From Datisca glomerata (lineage: Eukaryota; Streptophyta; Magnoliopsida; Cucurbitales; Datiscaceae): a DNA stretch of 64,000 nt. The DNA is taken from positions 1,996,805-2,060,804 of the forward strand of contig QANY01005768.1 of assembly GCA_003255025.1 (NCBI GenBank), in the 5' to 3' direction. Of this stretch, positions 1-11,639 are shown piece by piece (the first letter of the stretch is position 1; each line of letters begins with the position of its first letter). The position numbers and the translations under genes were made by a program. The notes beneath the pieces are model-generated. The model ran no database searches. It was given only the letters and a program-made list of their open reading frames with translations, and was not told where the DNA came from.

Positions 1-44
1 GCCAATCAAGCATAGTGTGGGCGACGGCGTTAATTTTTTATCAG

Positions 45-180
45 TTACGAGAAATTCGAAAATATCGGTAGAAGTGAAATTCCTCGATATGGTACAGAAC
101 GGTGTCGTATGAAGAAGGAGATTTTACCAGAGGGATGGTTAGAGTTACAGACAGTCCCCGGATTCTCCTGGAATATTTGA
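45..180 (+). CDS. Terminal coding exon of an unrecognised host gene (partial, 5' end outside window)
   Basis: An AT-rich, T-rich tract ending in cag at 42-44 looks like a 3' splice site. The open frame after it starts with the last base of a split codon at 45, then encodes 44 residues beginning YEKFENIGRS and ending VPGFSWNI before a TGA at 178-180. The frame is closed upstream by a stop inside the presumed intron. Composition is gene-like (acidic/basic mix, four aromatic residues near the end) and a plausible 3' UTR with an AATAAA follows, so I read it as a last exon. I do not recognise the protein family. An unspliced pseudogene fragment is the main alternative. Confidence 0.55.
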
Positions 181-358
181 AGCCCTAACAAATGTTTTGT
201 TTTATTAGGTTTTTTTTAATTTTAATGTTTTTTTTGGAGGAAACCAAGTTTGTAGCTTTGGACAGTTTGTTATTGAGCTCAGCTGGTTTCGTTTTTTTTT
301 GGGGGGAAATCTCTCTTTACAGACATGATCTTCCCTTTTCACTACTCTTTATGTAAAT

Positions 359-364
359 AATAAA
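359..364 (+). terminator. Candidate poly(A) signal AATAAA
   Basis: A perfect AATAAA lies about 180 bp after the stop codon at 178-180, in a T/G-rich stretch typical of plant 3' UTRs. In an AT-rich sequence this hexamer also arises by chance, so support comes mainly from its position. Confidence 0.45.
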
Positions 365-451
365 GTATTTTATATATTTTGTTATACTATTACTTTTGTA
401 TGAATCCAGTGGGATTTGACTAGACAAGAATTTCACATTCTCACTAAAATG

Positions 452-525
452 TTTGTAAATTTTAGTCATGTTATCTTCCATTCTTATAAATTTTAGTCAT
501 GTTATCTTCCATTCTTATAAATTTT
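452..525. repeat. 31-bp direct tandem repeat, about 2.4 copies
   Basis: The phrase tttagtcatgttatcttcca recurs at a spacing of 31 bp with flanking bases also conserved. A short local duplication with no coding content. Confidence 0.7.
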
Positions 526-1493
526 ATTAATGTGACAAAAAAATTACTTAGTTGATGTGCTTTTATTATATTGTTGTATATATAAAGAGTGAGATCACTC
601 TAGTAACAGTACTAGAAAAAGATTTATAAACTATAATATGATAATATGAAGGAAAAAATATGTGTACAATATTAGTCATTACACCTTTCTTGAATGTCAT
701 TAAAATCTTTTATTAATTTTCTTGAGCAGAATTAGATAAAAAAAATGAATAATATATATATGACATCACTCCCTACATTGAGGGGATTTAATTTAAGGAG
801 AGGAATATGTGTCACATCATGTCTTGTTTTCCTTTAAATTTCTGGGACCAAATTATTTTGAAGTCATTTGTCGGCCATTTTTTAAACTATTTTTACTTTG
901 TTTCATTTCTGTTTTCCATTCCTAGAATCAGTGAAAAAAACACTATTATTTCTTGTCAAATAATAAAGAAAATAGGTCATTGCTTGTTTTATGATTTAAG
1001 ATTTAATAGTGTATATAAATGCTTTAATGACGTGTCGTATTACAGTATTATAATATGACAGGCAAAGCCGATGTTGAAGTTTCAAAACAACACCTATTGT
1101 TGTTTGAGTTTTTACCTTTATTTATCATTTCCTATAGGATAATAAGATATTGGACATATCATAAAATGGAAATATAATTAGTAACAAAACAATTTTTTAA
1201 TTGTTTTAAAATTGATATGGAGACTAGACGGTTGTTTTTCTATTTAACGGTTTCAATCGAATAAGACTCTAAAATATAGATTTTAAAAAGTCATTGAAAC
1301 AGTTACTTGAATTACTTTATACATAACTAATTAAACAGCAAATATTAACAATTGCTGATTTAATGGTAATACTGTAACAAACACAAATGTTCAAAAAATC
1401 TCTTGACTTGTGATTGAAGACAGATGTTTTTTTTTCTTGGTTCCTTCAAGAAATCAAAGTAAGATGTATTTTGATATCTAGCTAGTTTTAGAT
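526..1493. other. AT-rich spacer, nothing recognised
   Basis: Homopolymer-rich, AT-rich DNA. The only open frame (807-1058) has no family resemblance and no coding-like composition. Confidence 0.6.
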
Positions 1494-1922
1494 AGGGGTG
1501 TAAGTCAAACAACTGGAATCAATAAAACCGACCGAACCGTAGCGGTTCGGTTGGTGTGAGTATCTCAGACGGTTCAGTTCGATTTTAAAATTATAAAACA
1601 CTTGTGATTTAATTCGGTCTGTGATTTTTGTACTGAAACCGCACCGAACCGCACTCCCCTATATGAGGTAAATTTGTCAAACCCTAGCCTCCCACACTAA
1701 CCATCTCTTCACCTTGCGCAGCCTCCCAACCATCTCCACTTCTTCTTTCTCCATGTCTGTCTTCCCTCCTCTCTTCACTATCTCTTTGTCTTCTCTCTAT
1801 CTCTTCACTGTCTCTCTCTTTATGCTCCATCTCTTCGCTCTCTCTCTCTCTCTCCATCTCTTCAGTCTCACTCTCTCTCTCCATCTGTTCGCTCCTTCTT
1901 TCTCTTTGCTACATCTCTTCGC

Positions 1923-1962
<40 letters not shown>

Positions 1963-2476
1963 CTCTCTCCATCTCTTTGTTCCCTCTCTCTCTTTGCTAC
2001 ATCTCTTCACGTTCTCTCTTTCTCTCTCTTCGTTCCATCTGCTTTCTTTGTTTCCATCTCTCTCTTATTTGGTCCATCAAAGGTAAAGAAGATGAACGAT
2101 TTGATGCTCGATTTTGACAAATCAAAGCTTGCGGCTACTGTTAGTGGAAGAAAGAATACAGAATTGAAGTTTGGGCTACTGAACGATTTCGGTTCATTTC
2201 AGACTTGTTCATATTGCTGCCTATGTTCTCTCTTTTCTCTTCTTGTGTTGTTTGAATTTTTAGGGTGAGGGTTGGATTTTTTGAACATCTGTTATGTTGT
2301 AAAATTTGAATATAAATACATGCTCTTACTCCTCTTCATTAGATGCTGCAAAAATGTTAGGATTTGCTTCAGATATTTTGTTTTTGGTTAGTTTGGTTGA
2401 ATATTGAAAACTGAATTTTTTTTTTTCATTTACTGAACAGTTCTCAAACCTACTGAACCGAACCGCTTACACCTCT
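1494..2476. mobile_element. Non-autonomous DNA element with 11-bp terminal inverted repeats
   Basis: The left end aggggtgtaag (1494-1504) and the right end cttacacctct (2466-2476) are inverted repeats matching at 10 of 11 positions. Just inside each end are CCGAACCG-type motifs in opposite orientation (1530-1560 and 2450-2465). Such GGTGTAAG...CGGTTCGG ends are a familiar class of dispersed plant repeat, probably hAT-like or another TIR type. I could not find a clean target duplication; the flanks share only a loose TTTTA. The interior is a pyrimidine-rich tract plus unique AT-rich sequence and has no transposase. Confidence 0.5.
1700..2070. repeat. CT-rich low-complexity tract with (TC)n core
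   Basis: Almost pure pyrimidine on the + strand (tctctctc, catctcttcg variants), with an uninterrupted (TC)n near 1928-1960. It creates a long Ser/Leu/Phe frame on + and a Glu/Arg frame on -, neither of which is protein-like. Confidence 0.9.
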
Positions 2477-5128
2477 AATTTTAAGTTTAGTTTAATGTCA
2501 CATTCTAGCTAGATCAATCATACTTTCATAGTCAATTTGGAAAAATTAAATTAGTATTGCTAATTGAACTACGAAGAGTGTTGTTGGTAAATTTATTTTC
2601 TAACGGTACTTATTACATAAATGTATTAATTCAATTAAATAGTAATGTAAGGTAATGTATTGTAGTTGACTGAATTATTTAATAATGTCACGTGTTTGAT
2701 GAATGTTGGAATAAAAAATAAATCAGTTAATAAGAGATATATTACAGATTGATTGAGACATATATTATAAATATTGTATTTTGTAGTTCTAGTTCTTAAA
2801 ATTTCAAAGTTTTTTATTAAAAATTAGAAAAAAATTCCGTATTTTATTTTATCTAATATCAACTATTTTAATATAAATATCATATTAATTATTTTTTCAA
2901 TTTCATTCATTGTTTATGCACGTAAAATATAATTAGTTAAATGAAAATATTTATTAGTTTTCCCAAAATACTAGTGAATTATAATTATTATAATGCTTCT
3001 GCTTTAACTATATTATATGTTACAAGATTCTGTCATCTAAATTATTTTAGTTTGTTTATCTTAAATGTTTTAATTTTACTTTTTATTATCTCTTAATTAA
3101 ATATGGATTTAAATTTAATAAGTCATTCCTTTGTAATATTTATTGTTATGCTTTCATACACATATATCGGGTAAACTAATTTCCATAATTAATAGAGAAA
3201 CAAGAACAAAGAAGAACACCGACAAATTTATACTAGTTTCAGTATATCAAGGTGATAGACTTACATCCAGTTAGCAGAGAAACTGTCAATCCACTATATG
3301 ATCAAAAGTTACAAATGGTTATAGAGAAAATAATTTCAAACTTGAAGTAGAAGGAAGAAATACAAAGAAGATCATGCAGATTAGAAAATCTCTTCTCGAC
3401 TCTTCTTGGCAATCAAATAGTATTCATCTCTCTTTCTTTTTCACGAGACTTCACCCTCACTCTCTTAGTCTCACTTTTCTCTCTCTCTTTCTCGTAACCA
3501 ACTCAATCATTACCATTCTAATATATTACCTCATAATCATGCGCACACACGCACTGTAAACAGATCTCCAAGTGGCAGCATGAGATTGAGCCAAGAAACT
3601 GTCCACAGCCAATGCAGAAGATACTTTGATAACCAACTTATCTAATCTGGCAGCTACATACTCAGAATGAGTATTTACAGCTGGACCACTAAAGTTGATA
3701 TACATCACATTTATTGTTCTACAGTCTTGTCTAATTAATCTCCAATATATACTCTGTGTTTGTTCATATTGTCGTGTTTTCTGTTACCGGCTCCTATATG
3801 TATCCCAAATGGATAAAATTTTATAGCATCTTTATCAATAATAAAATAATTTATAAACGTTCATTGAAAATGAGGTTAGCTTAAACTAATCAGTTATAAA
3901 TTTCCACTTCTTTCAAAAATGTAATTTGAAATAATTAGTTTTCTCTACCAAAACACACAATCTTTTCCACACTAAAAAAGGAATATGACAGCCAATCAAA
4001 TCATCAAACTAGAGATATGGAAACAACAAATAGGACATTGTTCTGTTTAGCACATTGAAATTTTTTGTGGTGAATTATTGCCCAAGTATTTTCTTCTCTT
4101 AAGAATTTGTTTTTTTAAACCTGTTCTTAATTTGCCGGAGATTCATTCTTGTCCATAACTTTCCCAAAAGATGTTTTGTGTTTATATGGGCAATTACAAA
4201 TACAAAGAATAGTTCCAACTTGGAAAGAGAGAGAGAGAGGAGGGAAGGAGATGAGAGAGAGAGAGATAAAAGAACTCCCACTTGCAATTGTCGTAGGTTG
4301 TCCAAAAAAGTCCAGTCTTCACTCCTAAAAGATCACTAAGAAGTAAAAAACCAACCTTTTCTTTTCTTCCTTTTGGTGCTTTAAGACAAATTCATTCATT
4401 GCAATGGATTTCCACCGACCACTCTAGTTTTTCTTCATATAATCCATGCATCTAATTATAAGTAATCAATCGTTCAAATGTTTGGGTAAATTTTTGGATG
4501 TAGTCCTTTTATTTTATATAGATTTTTAATCTAATAACATTACTCTTAACTTTTTTTCAATTAGGCCCTTAAATTTTCATTTCATACTTATTGTAGTGCC
4601 CGCTACTTTGTACTTTTGCCTAACTGTACTAAACAAACCTTTACATGTGACAATTTTTCGTGCAACGTGTTTCATTTTTACAATTAATTGAAGAAGTTCA
4701 ATCTAAAAAATGAGTCATAAGTGTGATTAGAGATATAAATGAGATGCGTTGGTGATAAGTGTACAAATAGTTTGCCGTACGTACATGTATCCTACATAAA
4801 GTTAACATGAATTTGATAAATGGATATGTTGAAACGAAGACAAAATTAGGTAGCAAATGACTAAGGCTTTTTGGCAATAATGGTCCTGTATCATAAAAAA
4901 TGATAGGTGAAAAATAACTCACCAACTAATATTATATAGTGAGTAAAACACTAAATTTTATAAACGCGTCATTTTCATTTTTAAAAGAAACCAACCCAAT
5001 TCAAAGCTTGGTCATTTTTTACATATTAAAATTTTAAGGACCATTCTTACATATAAAAATTTATAATAAGCTATACATTACAATTTTGTTTGTTTAGCTA
5101 GTTAAATGATATATCAAAGAAGTATATC
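2477..5128. other. AT-rich spacer with pyrimidine and GA tracts
   Basis: Mostly unannotatable AT-rich sequence. CT-rich DNA occurs at about 3425-3495 and a GA-rich tract (gagagagag) at about 4224-4266. Apart from the weak coding relic at 3526-3708 I see no gene. Confidence 0.6.
3526..3708 (-). pseudogene. Possible protein-coding relic of unknown family
   Basis: A 60-codon minus-strand frame with more balanced composition than its surroundings; the middle (about residues 18-50) reads like a helical protein segment with LDKLVIKVSSALAVDSFLAQ. I do not recognise the family. It could be a captured exon fragment or retroelement debris, since the adjacent 3215-3330 stretch resembles retroelement LTR text. 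Chance is also possible in a frame this short. Confidence 0.2.
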
Positions 5129-5440
5129 TATTGGGCTCAACTCCAAACGCTAATTTTTGTGGTGATATTTTTTCACACACTTCTAAACTAACTACGAACC
5201 CTATTACCGATATGGGATCACATCAACGATCTCTCGTTGTTACACTTCAGGCATTGGTCTGATAACTATTAACTCGTTTCAACCGGATTGGACTAGAGAT
5301 TTTTTTGGCTAACCACATCATCAATATCCACTTGTTACAATCTGATCATGAATCAGATAATAATTGAACCGCTTTATCTAGATAGGACTAGACACTTATT
5401 AACTTACCGGACTCTGATACTAATTTTAGATGATATTATA
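5129..5440 (-). mobile_element. TRIM/LTR-like remnant
   Basis: On the minus strand, 5222 to 5129 reads TGTGATCCCATATCGG... to ...GAGTTGAGCCCA, the pattern of a widespread short plant LTR that starts with a 'cccacat' phrase and ends with 'gggttgagt...gccc'. On the + strand at about 5407-5420, actctgatactaa resembles the reverse complement of the tRNA-Met primer site TGGTATCAGAG with one change. Order and spacing do not give an intact element, so this is probably a rearranged remnant. Recognition is from memory of the sequence style only. Confidence 0.3.
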
Positions 5441-7602
5441 AATTTTAACCATAAAGATTAATTTATCAAGTAAAGCTTTCTTTCATCCTTTTGAACTGAT
5501 CACCGACGTCTTTTATAATTGATGAGGAATCAACTCCACCATTGCATCTCATGTATATAGCAAAATATATGCAATTATTTTGTTCCTTTTTAAAAATCAA
5601 CATTTGACTAGCTAGACAATTTAAGAGTTGGAATTGGAAAAGATACTTAATTTAGGTATATTACCAATGAATAATAGAGACTAGACATCTAAAAGGTTAC
5701 GATTATTACTATTCAAGTTTGACTTCTCTCTTACTTTTCATGGTTTTTCAACCAAGTAGTTAAGATGAATGCCGAAACTACTTTTTATAAATATTTTCTT
5801 GCACTTAAGATGATTTTCTTCTCTCATTCGGTAAATAATAATTAGAATAGTAAATCATTTGTGAAAATTAAACTGGTAATTCAATTTTTTGTTAAATTTT
5901 CTCAAATAATTTCTAAATATTATTAAGAAAATAGGAAAGGACAATTTTGTAAATAACTGTAAACTCTAATGAGATAGGTGATGAAACATAAACACGGCAG
6001 CCCATTTTGTGAAATGGAAAAGACGTGAGAAAAATAAAAAGAGTAATGTTCAATTATTTACTGTGAGGGTTTGTCACCTTATGCAGAAAACTCCACCGAC
6101 CAATGGTACAATCCCCACATCATAAATACACATCAATTCCATATTCATTACATCTCTTACTCTCTTTTTCATCTTTAATTCTCTCCATGAAAGGAAATGC
6201 GAGAAATTAAAAGAAAAAAATGAGAACAAATGTTTTCTTCTGTCATTAACTAGGTAATAGCCCGTAGTTAAACGGATTCATTGTGAAAATTTTAGTTTTA
6301 TATATATATATCATAGATGTTTTTTATTCAGATAATTTTAATCATGCTTTAATTACTTGATATTTTTGCTGGATTGAGCTACCTCAATTTACGGGCATTT
6401 GTTTTGTAGTTTTTTTTGTTAAAATTACAATTCCGGGAATTGGATTACCACGACTACCACCCACGTTTTGTAATTGAATGTGGGGATTATGATATCACAT
6501 TCACATTCCATGTTTTTTTTTCATCTTGTTCTCCACCTTCTTCTATTTTTCAAATTTTTAGCTTTGCCTATTGCCCCTAGAATTACTGCGCTATTCATGG
6601 TGAACAACAACTTTATAAAATTTGAACAACCTTCTTTACACGTGATTGACAGTGAAAATCATGCAAATTAAAGAAACAATTACCTGTGAAGAGAGTATAA
6701 TAAGTTTTTTTAACGAGTATCTATATGTGAAGAGTTAACTATTATGCTAACCCGTCATCTTAGCTGTTTTTGTTTACTTTGAGAAATTATCAGCTTATAT
6801 TTTGTTGATTGCTAATGTGAAAAATTTGGGGAGAGAGTGATATAATGAGAAATTAAGATGATTAAAATCTTTAAGGAATAAATGGTTGTATAACATATAG
6901 TGCAATTATTTCCACTACTAATAAAATTGGATTAAAGAGAGTAACAATAATATTAATCTTGGATAGGTGTATTGTATAGTGAAGGGTAATTAGGGTACAC
7001 TAAGAGAGAAGAATGAATGCCTTGCATAAGAACTTTTTCAGTAATCCTTGAAATACTAAATATTCATTCAAATCATTTAATACTATGTGAATCATTCTCG
7101 AATTTCAATAGTCTACTCATGCTCTCTTTCACATATAAAAATAATATATATTAATTCATGTATGACTAAATTAATAGAAAGAATACTAAAAAACCTCAGT
7201 ACTCTAGAAGCACTAGAAATTTTTTATCTAGTAGAGAGATTTTTGTTTCAACTAAAAAATGAGAGGATTTTGTTTAAGAGCCGCCATCGTTTCTCTCACG
7301 TTTCCTAGTTTCAATCACTCTATCGGTTCCATGTGTTACACACTTCTAAGATTAAAGTATTTTTATGAGGCCTTAGAAGACATGATAGTACTAATTAGTA
7401 TTGTCTTGTCGTTGATATGATATAGACTAATTAGTATGGTTCTGCATTTTAGTATGACAGACAACATACTAATTAATCAGAGCATATACTAGCGATTAGA
7501 TGAGGGTGAGGGACTGGATAACAATAATTATGATAAAGCAGACTTGTAAAATTTAAATCTATATTGTGAGATAATAAAAAGTAAAAATAAAAAAAATTAT
7601 AA
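5441..7602. other. AT-rich spacer, no gene seen
   Basis: AT-rich sequence up to the outer gypsy LTR. A promoter-like stretch (cataaata near 6121-6128 followed by CT-rich leader and ATG) leads only to a seven-codon frame. A perfect 15-nt palindrome, caattccgggaattg, is at 6428-6442. Confidence 0.55.
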
Positions 7603-7773
7603 TGTTATAGGAATTTCCTTACTATCAGTAACGTAAAGTCACATGTCACACGTCACACTACCTAGATAATTTTATGTTAGGAGAAGGCTTCAAGGCCCGA
7701 CCACCCAGAAGGAGGAAACCAACCTCGCGTGGTCGGCTCCTAGGGAGCTCGGTTGACTCTCAATGTCAGCATC
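7603..7773 (+). repeat. Outer gypsy 5' LTR, first part
   Basis: Matches the start of the 3' LTR at 34310 (tgttatagg...tatcagtaacgt...gagaaggcttc...ggtcggctcc). Relative to that copy it lacks about 46 bp between two gagct words, around 7748-7752. It is cut at 7773 by the copia insertion and resumes at 17765. Confidence 0.85.
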
Positions 7774-9913
7774 TGCTGATCATCGTGGCGCGTGTGTGCG
7801 GAAGCGTGAAGTCGTGTGACCTTTTAAAAAATTAAACTTTAAATAAAAATCAATTCTTTTAATAAAACAAAACTTACGCAACGCCACGATAACCAAATAG
7901 ATTTTTTTTATTAAAAACTCTTTTTCAATCAGTCAGGATCCGTTATATATTTATAAGTTAAATCTATAACAAATAAGGTTAGGAATCATATACCTCTTGT
8001 AGTCTATATCAAGTGTCCTTGCAAAAACTGATCAATCATCCGTTCCCACAAAATCGTTCCAACGATCAGTAGATCTGAGATCCACACCCAGATCTTTCAA
8101 GTCAATCCTCAACGCACTAAAAAGTATGTGGGCACGTAGAATATTAAAAGACACTTTTCTGTCTCTAGATCTTTTCAACACACGAGATCTAGAGATTTAC
8201 TTAGAAGAACTTTAGTGAGACTATTCTCTAAAAGAACATGATGATTATTCTTTTAGAGATTTGATTAACGTTTAATCACAGAAGAAAATCATTCTGACAC
8301 CAATTGTGTTCTCAATTCAACTCTTAATTGACTAACTGCTGATCTAATCAATTGATTTCCCCTCTTCTTTCAACCACTTAGGTCATTAGAATAATATCTT
8401 TATATATTCTAGATAATGACGTATCATATTTTTAGGAACAAACTGAAATAATATTTAATTATAAAATTATCAATTACAGTGGGACCCACTATAATTGTGC
8501 ACAACTGTAGTGTCACATGGCACTACAGTGTGTTATTTTCCAGCACAGCGCCTCACGACACCACTGTAGTGTCATGTGACACTACAGTGTTGCACACTTA
8601 CTACTTTAGTGTCATGTGGCACCACAGTAGTCCATATCAATTTTCAATACACTATCAGTGATTGACATGTGACAATTACTGTGAATTAAATATTTATTTT
8701 AATCAGATAATTATCTAGATATCAGTTAATTGAAAAATAACATATATAATTATGCCTATCAACTAACTTATATGTTATTTCACAAATAACTGATTTAGTT
8801 GATTCAAATTTTGAATGATTATCTAATAATAATTTAACATTATCTAATTTCACAAATTAGATATTCTGTCTCACTTATCGATTATTAAAAAAATTGATAA
8901 TTATATATATATATATATATAATTGNAACATAGTATAGAGGTGAGTTGGGGACCATGAACCTATAATCTTAAGCTTCAATAAACTAAATCATTAATTAAA
9001 TAATTTTATTTATTAATTTCATTATTAATCCACTATAAATATGAAATTGCACTCTTAAAAATTATAGAATGTATTTACAGAGTACGCTCATGTAATCCAC
9101 TGACATAATCATTTCATATAGTTCTGTCTTCCAATTATTAGTTCGTAAATTAGAACTGATCAAAATTATCATTTAACGCTTCTAATTACTTATGTATCCT
9201 TAAGTACTATTAATCCACTAGTGAATGACTAATTTATGATCTTATTATAAATTTGAGCTCAATAACTATTTAGTTCCACAATTAACACTTAAAGGAACTA
9301 ATATACGGTTCGTTAGGAAAACTCAGATTTCAAATCTTGTAAGATCATGTCCTCAGCCATCCACATCACTGAATCTTCAAAACAAAAGTCACTAGCCTAA
9401 TTAACAAACACACATTAACAAGTGAATCAAAAGATTAAGTAGACATGCATAGAGTTCATGACTACTCAAGATTCAAACTGATCTACATATACTCATCGAA
9501 TTGATGTGTATTAAATTTTTATGATAAATGATACGTTAGTAAAGATATTAATTCACATCGGTCGTGTCGTATACAATCTTATTATATAAAGTACATTCAC
9601 TAATATGTCTGTCCACATCAATGATCTGGATGTAGATCACACGGATTCATAATTCTTAGTGAACCGTACTAGCAATCATTCATTAAAGATTCTATACTTT
9701 AATATATTGCTGACAATTTTATTCATTATCTATGATTTTAATCCTATCATACTAATACAAGATCATAGTCTCATTAATGAATATAGAATTTTTAGATATT
9801 TATATAAATTATTCAACAATAATTTAAAATAACAATTATAAGAAAAATGTAATACTCTTTAAATTTCATATCAAAATGTCATTACACTTGCTTTGATAGC
9901 GTAACCCCCAACA
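7774..9913 (-). repeat. Copia element 1, 3' LTR
   Basis: 2140 bp, aligned with 15768-17764 from the start (cgcgtg.gcggaagcgtg) to the end (aaatttcatatcaaaatgtcat...acccccaaca). It carries extra sequence at 8380-8656 and lacks about 130 bp near 8920, where a single ambiguous base (n, 8926) sits beside an (AT)n run. Confidence 0.9.
8380..8656. repeat. Hairpin-rich segment mostly missing from the other copia LTR
   Basis: Compared with the partner LTR near 16370-16395, two blocks are extra here: about 8380-8486 and 8503-8656. The second holds three variants of an actgtagtgtca palindrome. The best is a 13-bp perfect stem at 8562-8574 / 8577-8589 with a two-base centre; another has 9-bp arms at 8504-8512 / 8521-8529. 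Either the other LTR lost them or this one gained them. Confidence 0.75.
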
Positions 9914-9930
9914 ATCTCCCACTTTCCCTA
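9914..9930 (-). promoter_or_regulatory. Polypurine tract of copia element 1
   Basis: On the minus strand it reads GGGAAAGTGGGAGAT immediately before the LTR start TGTTGGGGG. This is the usual place and composition for the plus-strand primer of copia elements. Confidence 0.85.
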
Positions 9931-10241
9931 AAGCAAATGTGACATCTCTCTTTCACAGGAAGTGTCTTTGTAAAAGGATTAGCGAGGTTCTGTTTCGATG
10001 CTATTTTCATAACAGTCACATCCCCTCGATGCACGTTCTCTACAATATGATATTTCCTCTCTATGTGCTTGCCCCTCTTGTGACTCCTCAGTTTCTTGGA
10101 ATTATCTACTGTCCCACTATTATCACAGTACAGGACCAGGGGTTTGTCCATATCTGAAACTACTTTCAGATGAGAATATAACTTTCTGAGCCATATCGCC
10201 TCTTTCGTAGCTCCACAAGCCGTTATATATTCGACTTCCAT
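9931..10241 (-). pseudogene. Copia element 1 RNase H domain (decayed)
   Basis: A minus-strand frame starts at an internal Met in the phrase MEVEYITACGATKEAIWLRK, the copia version of 'aEAEYmA...eaiWLr', followed by a CDNSGT block and a 'KHIERKYHIVEN...LANPFTK' block. These are the signature elements of the C-terminal RNase H domain of plant copia Pol. The frame runs into the polypurine tract region as expected for the end of Pol. Upstream continuity with RT is lost through frameshifts. Confidence 0.9.
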
Positions 10242-10337
10242 AGTGGAATTTGCAATGCTGGATTGTTCAATACTTCTTCAGAATACAGCTCTTCCATGTA
10301 GGGTGAATACTGATCCAGATGTTGACTTTCGACCGTC

Positions 10338-11522
10338 TCAGTCTGATTGAAAATCAGAATCAGTATATCCAGTGGGGTTCAGCTCTCCACGTGAATAAAC
10401 AAGCATATAGTTTTTCATTCTCCTAAGATACCTGAGAATGTGTATTACTGCAATCCAGTATTCTAAACCCAGATTAGATTGATAACGATTGACATTTTCT
10501 ACTGCATAACAGATGTCCGGTAGTGTACACAACATCGCATACATGAGACTTCCATCTACTGAAACATAGAGAACCTTTCTCATATCCTCTTCCTTCTAAG
10601 GTGTCTTAGGACATTATTTATTGGAGAGGACAATTTCATGTCTGGTCGCTTGTTGACCTTTTTTGGAATTCTCCATAAAGAATCTCTACAGCACATTATC
10701 AATATAAGAGGCTTGAGAAAGTGCCAAGAACCTGTTCTTTCCATCCCTTAGGATTTAGATGCCTAGAACATAGCTCACTTCTCTCAAATCTTTCATTTGA
10801 AATTTCTCAACTAACTATTTCTTTTCTTTTGACAAAGTTTCTACACCATTCTCAATTAGTAGAATATCATCAACATAAAGAAATAAGAAAACCATTATCT
10901 TATCTTTGGTGTACTTATAAACACAGGCTTCATCGACATTTTGCTCGAAGCCATAAAACTTTATAATCTCATTAAAAATAAGATTTCAAGATCTAGATGT
11001 TTGCTTTAATCCATAAATAGATTTAAGCAACTTGCATACTTTCTGATCTTGCCACTTTTATACAAACCTTTCTAGTTGTATCATATAGATGCTTTATTCA
11101 TGATAGTCATTCAAAAAAGCTGTCTTGACGTTCATTTTCCATATCTTATAGTCAAAACTAGCGGCTATGAACAAAAAGATGCGAATGGATTTTAGCATGC
11201 TTTCTTCATATGTATAGCCCTTGGTTACTAACCGTGCCTTGAAAGTCTCTACTTTCCCATTTGCACATTTTTTCTTCTTGAAGATCCATATACTTCCAAT
11301 GGGCCTGACATCTTAGAGTGGATGTACAAGTTCCCATATATAATTAGAATACATGAATTCCATTTCTTGGTTCATGGCATATTGACATTTCACCTTTTCA
11401 AGATCATCCATTGCTTCTTCATAAGATAATGGATCGGCCTCATTAGTGTCTGACACTAGGCCATGTGCCTCTATTTCATAATGAACTGGTGGTCTCACAA
11501 CCCTCCCATTACGACGTTGCAT
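10338..11522 (-). pseudogene. Copia element 1 reverse transcriptase (frameshifted)
   Basis: The N-terminal part of the RVT_2 domain is visible at 11522-11313 (PLSYEEAMDDLEKVKCQYAMNQEME). The catalytic YVDD lies at 10866-10877 in a different frame, intact in residues (YVDDILLI). The 3' part (10583-10338) has SLMYAMLCTLPDICYAV and a 'GYTDSDF' RNase H-linker phrase. At least three frame changes and stops separate these blocks, so no functional enzyme can be made. Confidence 0.9.
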
Positions 11523-11639
11523 CGGGGTTTCCTTTGCAGAAACTGTGATTTCTCTAGTTTGTCGTTTATTAGTAGAAATTGAAGGTTATGTGATCTCATC
11601 AGTCGTTAATTCCTCGATAACTACTTTACTACGAGGTTT

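Noticed and set aside
1714..2268. 184-codon + strand open frame
   Set aside because: It comes from a nearly pure pyrimidine tract; composition is Ser/Leu/Phe repeats with no domain.
1483..2487. Target duplication for the 983-bp TIR element
   Set aside because: Flanks share only TTTTA out of 8 positions, too weak to call.
6115..6210. Promoter-like cataaata with CT-rich leader and ATG
   Set aside because: The ATG frame ends after seven codons and no exon-like frame follows.
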